Part shown: positions 8,293 through 17,254 of the stretch, piece after piece | Layout: each line of letters begins with the position of its first letter | Numbering within the stretch: position 1 is the first letter of the stretch | Origin: Hymenobacter setariae | Lineage (GTDB): Bacteria > Bacteroidota > Bacteroidia > Cytophagales > Hymenobacteraceae | Direction of reading: 5' to 3' | Length of the DNA stretch: 64,000 nt | Assembly (NCBI RefSeq): GCF_007713685.1 | Contig: NZ_VMRJ01000001.1 | Span: 248,001 to 312,000, forward strand | The notes under the pieces: model-generated | The model's database searches: none | What the model was told of the DNA's origin: nothing | What the model saw: the letters and a program-made list of their open reading frames with translations, nothing else | Program-made: the position numbers and the translations under genes

Positions 8293-9045
8293 ATGATGCT
8301 ACGTTTTCGCTATTCATTCCTGTCTAAGGCACTGAGTGTCGCTGCTTTGCTTGGGACTGGAGCTCTATTAGAAGGCTGCCGCCACGAGTCGGTAGTGCCT
8401 ACGCCAGCCGTTGATTATTATCCGCTAGAGGTAGGCACCTACCGCACCTACGCCGTGAGTGATACGGTGTGGAGCAAGGGCGTGGCCACACCCGCCAACT
8501 ACCAATTTCGGGAGGCCGTGACCGAAAAGTTTACTGATGCGGCTGGCCAAACGGCCTACCGGGTGCTACGCGCCCGCCGCGTCAGCAGCAACCAAGCTTG
8601 GTCTGATGACAGCGTGCTAGTGGTGCAGCAGCAGGTGCAATCTATTCTGATGACGCGCGACAACGTGCGCACCATCGAGCTTATTTACCCGGTACGGGCT
8701 GGCAAAACCTGGAAAAAATATGCCTTTACCACCGAACGCGCCGACAGCGTGCGCGCCTTCGATGCCAATGTCGAGCAGCCCTTCACCACGCCCGGCGCCA
8801 CGCCCAAGACCTACGCTACCACTGTCATTGCGCGCGACCAACAGCCCATCGAGGCCAACGATGGCCTACTGCGCCGAGGCGGCAATCTGCAAGTATTTGC
8901 CCAAGGCGTAGGCCCGGTGCTACGCCGCCGTTACGCCTACGAAACATTTTACACCACTTCCAATGGCGCTTCGGTTATTACGCCCGCCGTTATTCAGGTG
9001 GGCCGCTCGCGCCTAGAGGTGCTCATCGACAGCGGCAAGCTTTAG
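8293..9045 (+). CDS. Putative lipoprotein, unknown function
   Basis: I do not recognise the family. The protein has a signal peptide ending in a lipobox-like LLEGC (ALLGTGALLEGCRHES), so it is probably lipid-anchored in the periplasm or outer membrane. The mature part of about 215 residues is rich in beta-type segments and begins with VDYYPLEVGTYRTYAVSDTV, a start seen in many Bacteroidota lipoproteins. In-frame ATGs exist at 8275, 8293 and 8296; 8293 gives a compact signal peptide. A strong terminator follows, so it is probably a single-gene unit. Confidence 0.7.
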   Translation: MMLRFRYSFLSKALSVAALLGTGALLEGCRHESVVPTPAVDYYPLEVGTYRTYAVSDTVWSKGVATPANYQFREAVTEKFTDAAGQTAYRVLRARRVSSNQAWSDDSVLVVQQQVQSILMTRDNVRTIELIYPVRAGKTWKKYAFTTERADSVRAFDANVEQPFTTPGATPKTYATTVIARDQQPIEANDGLLRRGGNLQVFAQGVGPVLRRRYAYETFYTTSNGASVITPAVIQVGRSRLEVLIDSGKL

Positions 9046-9085
9046 GTGGCTACGTTGCCTTATCAGTAATACTGATAATACTGAA

Positions 9086-9120
9086 ACGACCTGCTGCGCG
9101 CCGCGGCAGGTCGTTTTTTT
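9086..9120 (+). terminator. Rho-independent terminator after the lipoprotein gene
   Basis: ACGACCTGC (9086-9094) pairs with GCAGGTCGT (9106-9114) and runs into TTTTTTT. It lies between convergent genes; the T-run favours the plus strand. Confidence 0.85.
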
Positions 9121-9135
9121 AGCGTTAGCTAGCCG

Positions 9136-10641
9136 TTAGAGCTTCGCTTGCAAGATGGTAATACTGTGTGCCTCGGCTGTATACGTGGTAGCGCCAGCAG
9201 GTAGGGTGCGCTGCTTGTAGCTGACTACGTTCTTGTCCGGGGCCTTCAGCGTATTCATGGCTTCTATTGAGGAAGCGTTTAGCTCATGTGCAGTCCAGGG
9301 GCCTGCTACTTTGGCGTTGAGCTTTAAGGGCACCACTACTTTGCTATCGCGGTTGACGATGGCTAGGGTAAGGGTTTTGCCATCGGTGGAGGCCGATACA
9401 TCAAGCGCCTCCGTGCCAGTGGTAGTTACGGCCACGCTCTGGGGGCCGCAGAGCCGCCGGTAGAGCTCTAGGGGATAGTAAATCGTCTGGCAGATGGACG
9501 TGGTTCCGTTCGTCATGATGGGCGCCAGCACGTTCACGGTTTGGGCCCAGGTGGCCAGGCCTATCACTGCCGCATTGCGCTGAAAGATGTTGAGGAACGT
9601 GGCTACCCCTAGGGCGTGGTTCCAGGTATAGTCTACCTCCAGGTCGTAGGCGCCGCGGCCGCCGTTTTCCCAGATGCCCCACTCATCGACCGCAATCTTG
9701 ACGGGCTGCTGACGGGCCGGGAAGCGGTACCACTTGCTGAAGCTGGCTACTTTGGGCGGGGTGAGGGCGGCAATCTGGGCCGCGGTGGTTTTGATGGCGG
9801 CTTCCATCTCGGCAATGGACGTAAAGAGCGAGGCCGGGTCGCTGGGCTTGGAGCTGGCGTAGAGGTGAAGCGCAATGTAGTCGCAGATGGGGTGCAGCTC
9901 TTGCAGCACCTGCTGGTTCCAATCAGGTTTGTCGCCCACCATAATGAGCTGGACGGACGGGTCTTGCAGCTTCATGAGCTTGGCGTAGTACCAGGCTTGC
10001 TTGATGTAGTCGCGCGGGTCTTGCAGTCGGCCGGCATCTTCCTTGGCGGCTTCTTCATTGCCCAGGCCCCAGTACTTTACCTGGTAGGGCGCGGGGTGGC
10101 CGTTGGCTTTGCGCTGGGTGGCGTAGTCGCCCTCCGTGGCGTTGCAATACTCGACCCACTCGGCGGCTTCTTCGGCCGTGCCGGTCGACATATTCACGGT
10201 CAGGAACGGCGCGGCGCCGAGAAGACGGGCGTACTCCATAAATTCATCGGTGCCGACATGGTTGTTGTCGTAGCCGCCCCAGATGAGGTTTTTGCGCACC
10301 GGCCGGTTTTTGCCCACGCCATCTTTCCAGTGGTAAATCTTGGTGACCGTGCCGCCGGGGTAGCGCAGCAGGGTGGGGCGCAGCCGCTGCACTTTTTCGA
10401 GTACATCGGGGCGAAAGCGGTGCTGCTGGTCGTCGTAAATGCCGCCGTAAATGGCGCGCCCTAGGTGCTCGATAAACTGCCCGTAGATGGTAGGCGCTAT
10501 TGTGCCCAGGGACTGGTCGAGGTGCACCGTGATGTCGGCGGTTTTGGGCGCGAATAATCTTTTGACGGGGCCCGGTACCATAGCCCCAGCGAGGGCAGTA
10601 GTACTCAGGCCAATAAATTGTCGGCGAGGCTGTTTTTCCAT
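9136..10641 (-). CDS. GH51 alpha-L-arabinofuranosidase
   Basis: This glycosidase releases terminal alpha-L-arabinofuranose from plant or microbial polysaccharides. The 501-residue protein has a twin-arginine-like leader (RRQFIGLSTTALAGA at residues 6-20), so export is likely, perhaps by Tat. The GH51 landmarks are present: GTIAPTIYGQFIEHLGRAIY at the N-terminus, the acid/base in YWGLGNEE (Glu196) and the nucleophile in AVDEWGIW (Glu320), followed by a beta-sandwich. It is the last gene of the minus-strand glycan locus, separated from the dipeptidase gene by a long hairpin repeat, so it may have its own promoter. Confidence 0.93.
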   Translation of the reverse strand: MEKQPRRQFIGLSTTALAGAMVPGPVKRLFAPKTADITVHLDQSLGTIAPTIYGQFIEHLGRAIYGGIYDDQQHRFRPDVLEKVQRLRPTLLRYPGGTVTKIYHWKDGVGKNRPVRKNLIWGGYDNNHVGTDEFMEYARLLGAAPFLTVNMSTGTAEEAAEWVEYCNATEGDYATQRKANGHPAPYQVKYWGLGNEEAAKEDAGRLQDPRDYIKQAWYYAKLMKLQDPSVQLIMVGDKPDWNQQVLQELHPICDYIALHLYASSKPSDPASLFTSIAEMEAAIKTTAAQIAALTPPKVASFSKWYRFPARQQPVKIAVDEWGIWENGGRGAYDLEVDYTWNHALGVATFLNIFQRNAAVIGLATWAQTVNVLAPIMTNGTTSICQTIYYPLELYRRLCGPQSVAVTTTGTEALDVSASTDGKTLTLAIVNRDSKVVVPLKLNAKVAGPWTAHELNASSIEAMNTLKAPDKNVVSYKQRTLPAGATTYTAEAHSITILQAKL

Positions 10642-10684
10642 TTAAACTCTTTGGCGGATGATGCTTACGCGGGAGTTGGGGCGT

Positions 10685-10764
10685 GTGTACCGTGGACTCT
10701 GCGAGTCCGCGTGTGCATGAGTTAAAACGCTCCTACACGCGGACTCGCAGAGTCCACGGTACAC
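10685..10764. repeat. Long dispersed hairpin (GTGTACCGTGGACTC family), copy 1
   Basis: Arms of 30 nt, perfectly complementary, lie at 10685-10714 and 10735-10764 with a 20-nt loop. Each arm contains its own small palindrome, GGACTC-TGC-GAGTCC. The outer 27 nt are identical to the copy at 17255-17340. The inner ends differ (GTGT here, CGTG there) but stay complementary within each copy. It lies between the dipeptidase and GH51 genes. Confidence 0.9.
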
Positions 10765-10785
10765 CCGTCCTCTTGCATTAGCCCG

Positions 10786-11859
10786 TTATACCAGCCACGT
10801 GTTCCGCAAAAAGCGCAGCCAGTTGCCGTGCATCATGTCTTCGATGTCCTCGGTCGAGTAGCCGCGTTTGGCCAGCAGGTCGGGTATTTTTTGTAGGTCG
10901 GCGATGGTCTCTAGGTCGTATGGGCACTGCTCGCGGCCGAAGGCGCCGTCGAGGTCGGTGCCCAGGCCCACGTGCTGGGCACTGCCCATCACTTGGCACA
11001 GGTGGTCGATGTGGTCGATGGCTACTTCCAGGTTACAGTGCATCCCTAGGGGCGTAGACACGCCGCGCACCCAGTTGGGCACCATCATCCAGGCGTCGAG
11101 GGCAGCGCCTACTACGGCGCCGCGGGCGGCCAGTGCCCGCAGCTGCTCGTCGCTGTACTGGCGGTTGTGGTTGACGAGGGCGCGGCAGTTGTTGTGACTG
11201 GCCCACACGGGGCCGCCAAAGAGGTCGAGCGCTTCCCAAAAGCTGTCGTCGCATAAGTGGGTCGCGTCCAAGATGATGTTGAGGCGCTCCATTTCGCGCA
11301 GCAGCGCGGGGCCTTGGGGCCCTAGGCCGCCGGTGGCATCGGTGCCCTGGGCGTAGCGGCCGGGCCCGTAGTGGGCGGGCCCCACGGCGCGCAGCCCGTA
11401 CTGGTAGGCTTGCTCTAGGTGGCCCACCGTGATGAGCGAGTCGGCTCCTTCCAGGCTCAGGATGTAGCCGATGGGCTTGCGGTCTTGAGGGGTGTCGTCG
11501 GCCCAGCGGCTGAGGTGCTGCTCTAGGGTGGCGCGGTCGCGCACCTGCGTCATTTCGCCGGCGGCCTCCATAGCTTGGTACCAGGCTAACTGGCCCTGGG
11601 TTTGGGCCCAGGCTTGGGCGGGCGAGTGCCAGCCGGGGAGGGGATTATCGGGCGCCACGTAGCGGGCAATCTGGGTGGCTACCACTAGCCCAATGTTGCC
11701 TTGGCGCAGGGCGGGCAGGCTCACGGTGGCCAAGCCCCGGTCGGGCTTATCAGTGAGGCCGGCTTCGCGGGCGTTGAGGGCCGCTACGGGTTGGGTGAGG
11801 TCGCGGTTCCACTCCAAGGCATTCATGCTCAGGTCGAGGTGAGCGTCTACAATCAGCAT
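10786..11859 (-). CDS. M19-family membrane dipeptidase homologue
   Basis: Members of this family are zinc amidohydrolase-like dipeptidases that cleave dipeptides, often with a D-residue at the C-terminal position. The 357-residue protein has the metal motif VDAHLDLSM (His7, Asp9), LSLEGADSLITVGHLEQAYQ with the bridging Glu, ILDATHLCDDSFW and VWASHNN for the His ligands, and GLGTDLDG for the catalytic Asp. No signal peptide is visible, so it is probably cytoplasmic. The gap to the upstream PLP-enzyme gene is only 3 nt, so the two are surely cotranscribed. Together with RidA and GntP this suggests use of D-amino-acid peptides. Confidence 0.9.
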   Translation of the reverse strand: MLIVDAHLDLSMNALEWNRDLTQPVAALNAREAGLTDKPDRGLATVSLPALRQGNIGLVVATQIARYVAPDNPLPGWHSPAQAWAQTQGQLAWYQAMEAAGEMTQVRDRATLEQHLSRWADDTPQDRKPIGYILSLEGADSLITVGHLEQAYQYGLRAVGPAHYGPGRYAQGTDATGGLGPQGPALLREMERLNIILDATHLCDDSFWEALDLFGGPVWASHNNCRALVNHNRQYSDEQLRALAARGAVVGAALDAWMMVPNWVRGVSTPLGMHCNLEVAIDHIDHLCQVMGSAQHVGLGTDLDGAFGREQCPYDLETIADLQKIPDLLAKRGYSTEDIEDMMHGNWLRFLRNTWLV

Positions 11860-11862
11860 AAG

Positions 11863-12990
11863 CTACACGGTAAGAATTCGGTCGCGGGCCACGGTGGGCC
11901 ACGTGCCGGCCAGGTGGTGGTTTTCGATGGCGGTGGCTTGGGCGTAGAGGGCCACCGTGGGGCAAATGTGGTGCGGCAGGCCGTAGAGCACGTTGCCCAC
12001 CCGGTAGCCGTGGTCGGGCCCAGCTTCTACTACCAGGTGCTCTTCGCTGTGGCCAATGGGTTGTAGCTCGGGCGCATTCAGGAAAGTAACGCGCTTATCG
12101 AGCGGGCTTTCCGAAGCAATGGCTTTGTGCCCTAGGTCTACGCACAGCGTGGTAGTGGTGGGCAGCGAAACTACACGGCACAGCACCAGCGAGGCCGGCA
12201 AAAACGGCTGCTCTGCAAACGCCCGGCCGTAGCCGCCATCCCAATAAATAAACGTGCCGGGGCTGCACTCCACACCCGGCCGGGCGGCGTGTACGGGAAA
12301 TGTGGGCGTGCCGCCCGCCACGATGACGGGCGCAAAACCCGCTTCTTGCAACTGCTCAGTTAGCGCCGCTACGGGCGCAAAAGCCTGGTGGCAGCGTTCG
12401 GTACGCACGGCTAGGTCTTCGTCGTGAATGTGGCCGTCGTAAACGTGCAGGCCCACCACGTCGAGGTTCGGCAAATCCTGGCACTGCTGGTAGAAGCGAA
12501 ACGCTGCCGCTAGCGCAATGCCCGAGCGGTTCATGCCCACGTTTAAATCGATAAAGACCGGCACCAGCAGGTGGCTGGCTTCGGCCAGAGCGTTCAGGTG
12601 CTGGGCGGCTTCTGCATTGTCGAGCAGGCACGAAAAGCGGGTGCGCGGGTACTCTTGCATCAGGGCGAGCAGGCGGCTGGCCTTGGGGCCCACGGGCTGG
12701 TAGGCCAGCAGCACATCGGGCGCTTGGCAGCTGCCAAGCAGCTCGGCTTCGGCGATGGTGGCGCATTTAAACTTGGTGATGCCAGCGGCCAGGGTCAGCA
12801 GCACGGCTTCGCGGCTTTTGTGGGTTTTGATGTGCGGGCGCAGCCGCCCTAGGTCGTCAATTTGGGTGGCGAGCAGCGCCAGGTTATGCCGCACTCGGTC
12901 GGGGTACACCACCAGCGCGGGCGTGTCCACCATGTCCGCGTCTGCTATTTCAAACCACTCTGCCATGTGTTGGGGTGTTATTGAGGGCAC
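11863..12990 (-). CDS. D-threonine aldolase / D-serine dehydratase-like PLP enzyme
   Basis: This is a fold-III (alanine-racemase-type) PLP enzyme that needs a divalent metal and acts on D-beta-hydroxy amino acids. The 375-residue protein has VDTPALVVYPDRVRHNLA at the N-terminus and the PLP lysine in RPHIKTHKS (Lys55). Near the C-terminus HHICPTVALY supplies the His-x-Cys metal ligands (His341, Cys343). These features fit the D-threonine aldolase/D-serine dehydratase family, but the exact substrate cannot be read from sequence. It abuts the dipeptidase gene and probably acts on D-amino acids released by it. A hairpin element lies upstream. Confidence 0.88.
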   Translation of the reverse strand: MPSITPQHMAEWFEIADADMVDTPALVVYPDRVRHNLALLATQIDDLGRLRPHIKTHKSREAVLLTLAAGITKFKCATIAEAELLGSCQAPDVLLAYQPVGPKASRLLALMQEYPRTRFSCLLDNAEAAQHLNALAEASHLLVPVFIDLNVGMNRSGIALAAAFRFYQQCQDLPNLDVVGLHVYDGHIHDEDLAVRTERCHQAFAPVAALTEQLQEAGFAPVIVAGGTPTFPVHAARPGVECSPGTFIYWDGGYGRAFAEQPFLPASLVLCRVVSLPTTTTLCVDLGHKAIASESPLDKRVTFLNAPELQPIGHSEEHLVVEAGPDHGYRVGNVLYGLPHHICPTVALYAQATAIENHHLAGTWPTVARDRILTV

Positions 12991-13004
12991 TTTGAAAATT
13001 ACCT

Positions 13005-13098
13005 GTCATGCAGAGCGTAGCGAAGCATCTCGCTCGCTTCGTTGCTAGCATAAGAAAATACTGCACCACGCTAGATGCTTCGCTGCGCTCTGCATGAC
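13005..13098. repeat. Dispersed hairpin element (GAGCGTAGCGAAGCATCT), copy 2 of the family
   Basis: Arms of 26 nt lie at 13005-13030 and 13073-13098, complementary except for one G-T pair. The core resembles the element at 1271-1368. It fills the gap between ridA and the PLP-enzyme gene and may separate or stabilise segments of the polycistronic message. Confidence 0.85.
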
Positions 13099-13138
13099 CA
13101 ACGATTAATTAATCGCTATAACGATGCTGAAAAACAGA

Positions 13139-13603
13139 TTACTCCAATTCGAACAGCGCCTCAATCTCGACCGGAATGTTATCGGGCAGCGAGCCAAAGC
13201 CAACGGCGCTGCGCACGCCAATGCCATTTTCGGTGCCCCAGACCTGGGCAAAAAGCTCGCTGCACCCATTGATGATGTAGGGGTGCTTCTCAAAATCGGG
13301 CGTGCAGTTCACCATGCCCAGCACCTTAATTACGCGCTTGACCTTGTTGAGGCTGCCTAGGTTGGCCATGATGGTAGACAGGATGGTAAGGCCCACTTGA
13401 CGGGCGGCCAGCTTGCCGCCTTCTTGGTCGATGGCATCGCCGATGCGGCCGATAATTAGGCTTTTGTCGTCTTGCACCGGCCCGTGGCCCGATACGTAGA
13501 GGTACTTGCCATCGACTAGGCAGGGCTTGTAGACACCGAGGGGTGTGGGGGCGGGGGGCAGGCGCAGGCCGGTTTGGGCGAAATTTTCGTCGGGGGTAGC
13601 CAT
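13139..13603 (-). CDS. RidA family protein (enamine/imine deaminase)
   Basis: RidA proteins hydrolyse reactive 2-aminoacrylate and other enamines made by PLP enzymes. The 154-residue protein begins with NFAQTGLRLPPAPTPLGVYK and ends with IGVRSAVGFGSLPDNIPVEI, holding the conserved Arg of the active site, and EALFELE. The longer N-terminus and the segment KPCLVDGKYLYVSGHGPVQD place it in the YjgF-like group often found with D-amino-acid enzymes. It lies 7 nt from the GntP gene and just before the PLP-enzyme gene, a good fit for detoxifying enamines from that enzyme. Confidence 0.92.
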   Translation of the reverse strand: MATPDENFAQTGLRLPPAPTPLGVYKPCLVDGKYLYVSGHGPVQDDKSLIIGRIGDAIDQEGGKLAARQVGLTILSTIMANLGSLNKVKRVIKVLGMVNCTPDFEKHPYIINGCSELFAQVWGTENGIGVRSAVGFGSLPDNIPVEIEALFELE

Positions 13604-13610
13604 GAGAAAA

Positions 13611-14930
13611 TTAGAAGGGAAGAAATTGATTGAGCAAGATTACGCCCGCTAGCCCGGTCACGGACACGAGGGCTTCCATGACCGACCACGACCGGAGCGT
13701 GTCTTTCACGCTGAGGTTGAAGTATTCTTTGAACATCCAAAACCCGGCATCGTTGACGTGCGAGAACATGAGGCTGCCCGCGCCCACGGCCAGCACCATC
13801 AGGTTGGGGTTGGTGTGGGTTTGGAGGAGCAGCGGCGCAATGAGGCCCGCCGTGGTGAGCCCCGCCACCGTGGCCGACCCCACGCAGGCCCGGATGATAG
13901 CCGCCATGAGCCAGCCCAGCACCAGCGGCGGCAAGGCCACGTGCTGCAACAAGCCCGCAATTTCGGTGCTAGCGCCACTGTCGGTGAGCACCTGCTTGAG
14001 GGCGCCCGAGGCCCCAATTATCAGTAAAATCAAGCTGATGTCCTTCACGGCTTCGGCGTAGATGGCCATGATTTGGGGCATGCTGCGGCCCGTGCGCCAA
14101 CCTAGCGAGTAGGTAGCGTAGGCCACGGCCAGCAGCATTACAACCGAGGGCTGGCCCAGTAGCGCCACCACTGCTTGTCCCGGGGCGCCCGCCGGCGCCA
14201 GCACGGGGTACAGGGCAGCCAGCATCAGGAGCAGCACCGGAAACAGGGCCGTGAAAAAGCTGTTGGCCGTGCCCGGTACCCGGGTCTCGGCCGCCGGGGC
14301 CGGCGCAAACACCTCTAGCGGTTCTGACACCAGCCCTTTTAATGTTTGGGAGAATAGCGGCCCGGCAATGATGATGGCTGGCACGGCCACCGCCAGGCCG
14401 TAGAGTAGCGTGAGGCCCATATTAGCCCCAAACTGCACAACCAGCGCCGTGGGCGAGGGGTGTGGGGGCAAAAAGCCGTGCGTGACCGAGAGCGCCGACA
14501 GCATGGGCAGCCCTAGGTAGATGGCCGGCAGCTTGTAGCGGTACACAATGGAAAAAATGAGCGGCACCATCAGCACGAAGCCGATACCATAGTAAAGCGG
14601 AATGCCGATAATAAACCCCGTCACCACCATCGCCCACTGTATGTAGCGGGGCCCGAAGGCGCGCATGAGCGCGGTAGCCAGGTTTTGGGCGGCGCCGGTT
14701 TCGGCTAGCAGCTTGCCCAGCATGGCCCCTAGGCTGAGGATGAGCACGAGCGACCCTAGGGTGTCGCCGATGCCCTTTTCGATGGACTTGGCGATGTTAG
14801 CGAGCGGCATGCCTAATAGCACCCCGGCTAGCAGCGAAATAGCTAGGAAGGCCAGGTAGGCATTGACCTTGCAGACGGATATCAGCAAGACCAAACCCAC
14901 GATGCACAGCAAGACGATAACTAAGGTCAT
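13611..14930 (-). CDS. GntP-family permease (gluconate:H+ symporter type)
   Basis: This is an inner-membrane proton symporter of the GntP family, which carries gluconate, other sugar acids or, in some members, D-serine. The 439-residue protein has about twelve hydrophobic segments. Typical blocks are LVLILSLGAMLGKLLAETG, GIPLYYGIGFVLMVPL and HGFLPPHPSPTAL. Neighbouring RidA and the D-amino-acid PLP enzyme make a D-amino acid or sugar acid the more likely substrate than plain gluconate. The link is inferred. It sits 5 nt from the GH20 gene, so it shares that transcript. Confidence 0.9.
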   Translation of the reverse strand: MTLVIVLLCIVGLVLLISVCKVNAYLAFLAISLLAGVLLGMPLANIAKSIEKGIGDTLGSLVLILSLGAMLGKLLAETGAAQNLATALMRAFGPRYIQWAMVVTGFIIGIPLYYGIGFVLMVPLIFSIVYRYKLPAIYLGLPMLSALSVTHGFLPPHPSPTALVVQFGANMGLTLLYGLAVAVPAIIIAGPLFSQTLKGLVSEPLEVFAPAPAAETRVPGTANSFFTALFPVLLLMLAALYPVLAPAGAPGQAVVALLGQPSVVMLLAVAYATYSLGWRTGRSMPQIMAIYAEAVKDISLILLIIGASGALKQVLTDSGASTEIAGLLQHVALPPLVLGWLMAAIIRACVGSATVAGLTTAGLIAPLLLQTHTNPNLMVLAVGAGSLMFSHVNDAGFWMFKEYFNLSVKDTLRSWSVMEALVSVTGLAGVILLNQFLPF

Positions 14931-14935
14931 AGGGG

Positions 14936-17251
14936 CTAGTAGTTTACTAGAATCTCATCGACCAGCAGCCAGGACTTGCCGCCCGCGCCGTACTCGCCGG
15001 CCGGAATGACGCCCTGGTTGCTGCCCTGCACCTTTATGTAGCGGGCCGATACCGGCGCAATGCGGGCGCGCACCGGGTTGATGCCGTTAATTGGAAACTC
15101 GGTTTGCTGGTACACGGGCTGGTAGTTTACGCCATCGCTCGACACCGAAAAGACGAGCTTGGTGGGCGGCCACATCTTCTGCCAGTGGTAGTTGAGCACG
15201 TTGGTGCCCACGCTGCTGAGCTGCTGCGGGGCCCCTAGGTCGAGGGTTGCCACCAGGTCGGTGCCGCTAAAGCCGTACCACTGGCCATCGTTGTAGCGGC
15301 TGGTGCCGGCCACGCCGTTGGTAAGGCCCCAGGTGGTGCCGGGGTTGTAGTTGCCGGCCGGCGGGTTGGCTAGCGCCACAGCCTTGCCGGTGGCCGGGCC
15401 CACCGTAAACTCCTTGCTATAAACCGGCTGCGTGCGCCGAGAGCCCGCGAAAACGCTGGCTTTCACCACGCAGCTTTGGCTGATGAGCAGGGGCGCAGTG
15501 TACTTCTGGCTCTGGGCGGTGGGCTCCTGGCCGTCGGTGGTGAAGCGGATATCGCTCTGCGGCGCGCTGGCTTGCAGCTTGAGCAGCGGCAGGCCGCCAG
15601 GGCCCGCCCGTAGGCTGTCGGTCACTTCGTCATAGTTGCGGGCGGGCACCACCCCTAGGGCGCCCAGCAGCGGGTCGTGGGTGCGGACGCGGGCCAAGAA
15701 GCCGGAGTAGTTGCGCGGGCCGCGCGGCGACCAAGCGATTTCGGCCAAGGCCAGTAACCTAGGAAACACCATGTACTCTAGCTTGCGCGGGGTGGGCATG
15801 TACTCGGTCCAGACGTTGGCCTGCACGCCTCGCACGTAGCGGGCCTGCGCGGCGGTGAGCACAGCCGGCACCGGCTCGTAGCGGTAAAGCTTGCGCAGCG
15901 GCGTGTAGCCGCCCGCCGCCAGCGAGTCGCGCGGGTTTAGTGACTGGTAATAATCCAGATACACCTCTTTCTCGGGCGTCATCACCACCGAGTGCCCTAG
16001 GCGAGCCGCCTCGATGCCGCCCTGCTCGCCGGTCCAGCTCATCACGGTGGCACCCGGCGACAAGCCGCCTTCTAATATTTCGTCCCAACCTAGGAGTTGC
16101 TTATTTTTGGTAGCCAGGTATCGGCCCATGCGCTGGATGAAATAGCTCTGCAACTCGTGCTCGTCTTTCAGGTGCTCGGCCTTGATGCGGGCCTGGCATT
16201 TGGGGCAGACTTTCCAGCGCGTCTTGGGGCACTCGTCGCCGCCGATGTGCACGTAGCGGCCCGGAAAAATGGCCACCACCTCGTCGAGCACGTCGGCCAG
16301 AAACGTAAAAGTGTCTTCATTGCCGGCGCAGTACACGTCATCAAATACGCCCCAGAACGTAGCCGCCTGGTACGGCCCGCCCGTGCACCCTAGGGCGGGG
16401 TAGGCAGACAGCGCCGCCAGCGCGTGCCCCGGCATTTCAATTTCGGGAATGACCGTGATGTGGCGCTCGGCGGCGTAGCGCACCAACTCACGGGCCTCGG
16501 CCTGGGTGTAGTAGCCGCCGTAGCGCTGGCCATCGAAGCGGTGCGGCAGTTCCTTTTTGTGGCCTATCAACGTTTCGGCGCGGTAGGCCGCCACGATTTG
16601 CAGGCGCGGGTATTTCTTGATTTCGAGGCGCCAGCCCTGGTCGTCGGTCAAGTGCCAGTGCAGGGTGTTGATTTTGTAAAAGGCCAGCACGTCGAGCCAC
16701 TTCTTCAGCACCGGCACCGGGAACATGTGCCGGCTCACGTCGAGGTGCATGCCCCGGTACCCAAACCTAGGGTAGTCTTCTACCACGCAGCCCGGCACGC
16801 GCAAGGCGCTCCCAGTGCCGGCGGGCAGCAGCTGGCTCAGGCTTTGCAAGCCATAAAACACACCCGCCTCATCGTGCCCCGTCACCGTAATACGACCAGG
16901 CGCCACCACCAGGCGGTAGCCCTCCGGGTGCGTCACGGCCTGCGAATCGAGTTGCAGGTAAATGCCACCCGCGGCCCCAGTCGCCGCCCTAGGTTGGAGG
17001 CTGAGCGTGAGGTGGCCCACGGTGCACACGTACTGTCGAAACCTAGCCGCCGCGCTCGGCGTCAGGCCCGGCCCGGTGTGCACCGCCGTGCGGCTCGTGA
17101 GCACGAAGGGCGCGCCGCCCGCCCGCGCCCGCACCGGCTGCGGAATAATGGGCAATGGCGGTCCTAGGTTCGGCTGCGCCTTAGCTGCTTGCCAGATACA
17201 CAGCAGTACTAAGCAGAGAACTGTTGTTATGAGGTGTCCTCGGGCAGGCAA
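14936..17251 (-). CDS. GH20 beta-N-acetylhexosaminidase
   Basis: This exported exo-glycosidase removes beta-linked GlcNAc or GalNAc by substrate-assisted catalysis. After a signal peptide (TTVLCLVLLCIWQAAKA) come a GH20b-like domain, then the catalytic barrel with GYRGMHLDVSRHMFPV, LHWHLTDDQGWRLEI and the Asp-Glu pair in YVHIGGDECPKTRW (residues 339-340 from this start). A chitobiase-like Fn3/CHB_HEX_C segment and a C-terminal discoidin-like domain (SSVGTNVLNYHWQKMWPPTK) follow. The open frame extends to 17377, but those extra 42 residues translate the hairpin repeat, so the TTG at 17251 is preferred. Cotranscribed with GntP. GH29 next to it suggests fucosylated amino-sugar glycans. Confidence 0.92.
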   Translation of the reverse strand: MPARGHLITTVLCLVLLCIWQAAKAQPNLGPPLPIIPQPVRARAGGAPFVLTSRTAVHTGPGLTPSAAARFRQYVCTVGHLTLSLQPRAATGAAGGIYLQLDSQAVTHPEGYRLVVAPGRITVTGHDEAGVFYGLQSLSQLLPAGTGSALRVPGCVVEDYPRFGYRGMHLDVSRHMFPVPVLKKWLDVLAFYKINTLHWHLTDDQGWRLEIKKYPRLQIVAAYRAETLIGHKKELPHRFDGQRYGGYYTQAEARELVRYAAERHITVIPEIEMPGHALAALSAYPALGCTGGPYQAATFWGVFDDVYCAGNEDTFTFLADVLDEVVAIFPGRYVHIGGDECPKTRWKVCPKCQARIKAEHLKDEHELQSYFIQRMGRYLATKNKQLLGWDEILEGGLSPGATVMSWTGEQGGIEAARLGHSVVMTPEKEVYLDYYQSLNPRDSLAAGGYTPLRKLYRYEPVPAVLTAAQARYVRGVQANVWTEYMPTPRKLEYMVFPRLLALAEIAWSPRGPRNYSGFLARVRTHDPLLGALGVVPARNYDEVTDSLRAGPGGLPLLKLQASAPQSDIRFTTDGQEPTAQSQKYTAPLLISQSCVVKASVFAGSRRTQPVYSKEFTVGPATGKAVALANPPAGNYNPGTTWGLTNGVAGTSRYNDGQWYGFSGTDLVATLDLGAPQQLSSVGTNVLNYHWQKMWPPTKLVFSVSSDGVNYQPVYQQTEFPINGINPVRARIAPVSARYIKVQGSNQGVIPAGEYGAGGKSWLLVDEILVNY

Positions 17252-17254
17252 GTG

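Noticed and set aside
9616..10464. Long plus-strand frame of 282 codons opposite the GH51 gene
   Set aside because: GH51 on the other strand has both catalytic residues and all family blocks; the antisense frame has no recognisable domain.
16424..17167. Long plus-strand frame opposite the GH20 gene
   Set aside because: It is the antisense of a well-supported glycosidase gene. Long antisense frames are expected at this GC content.
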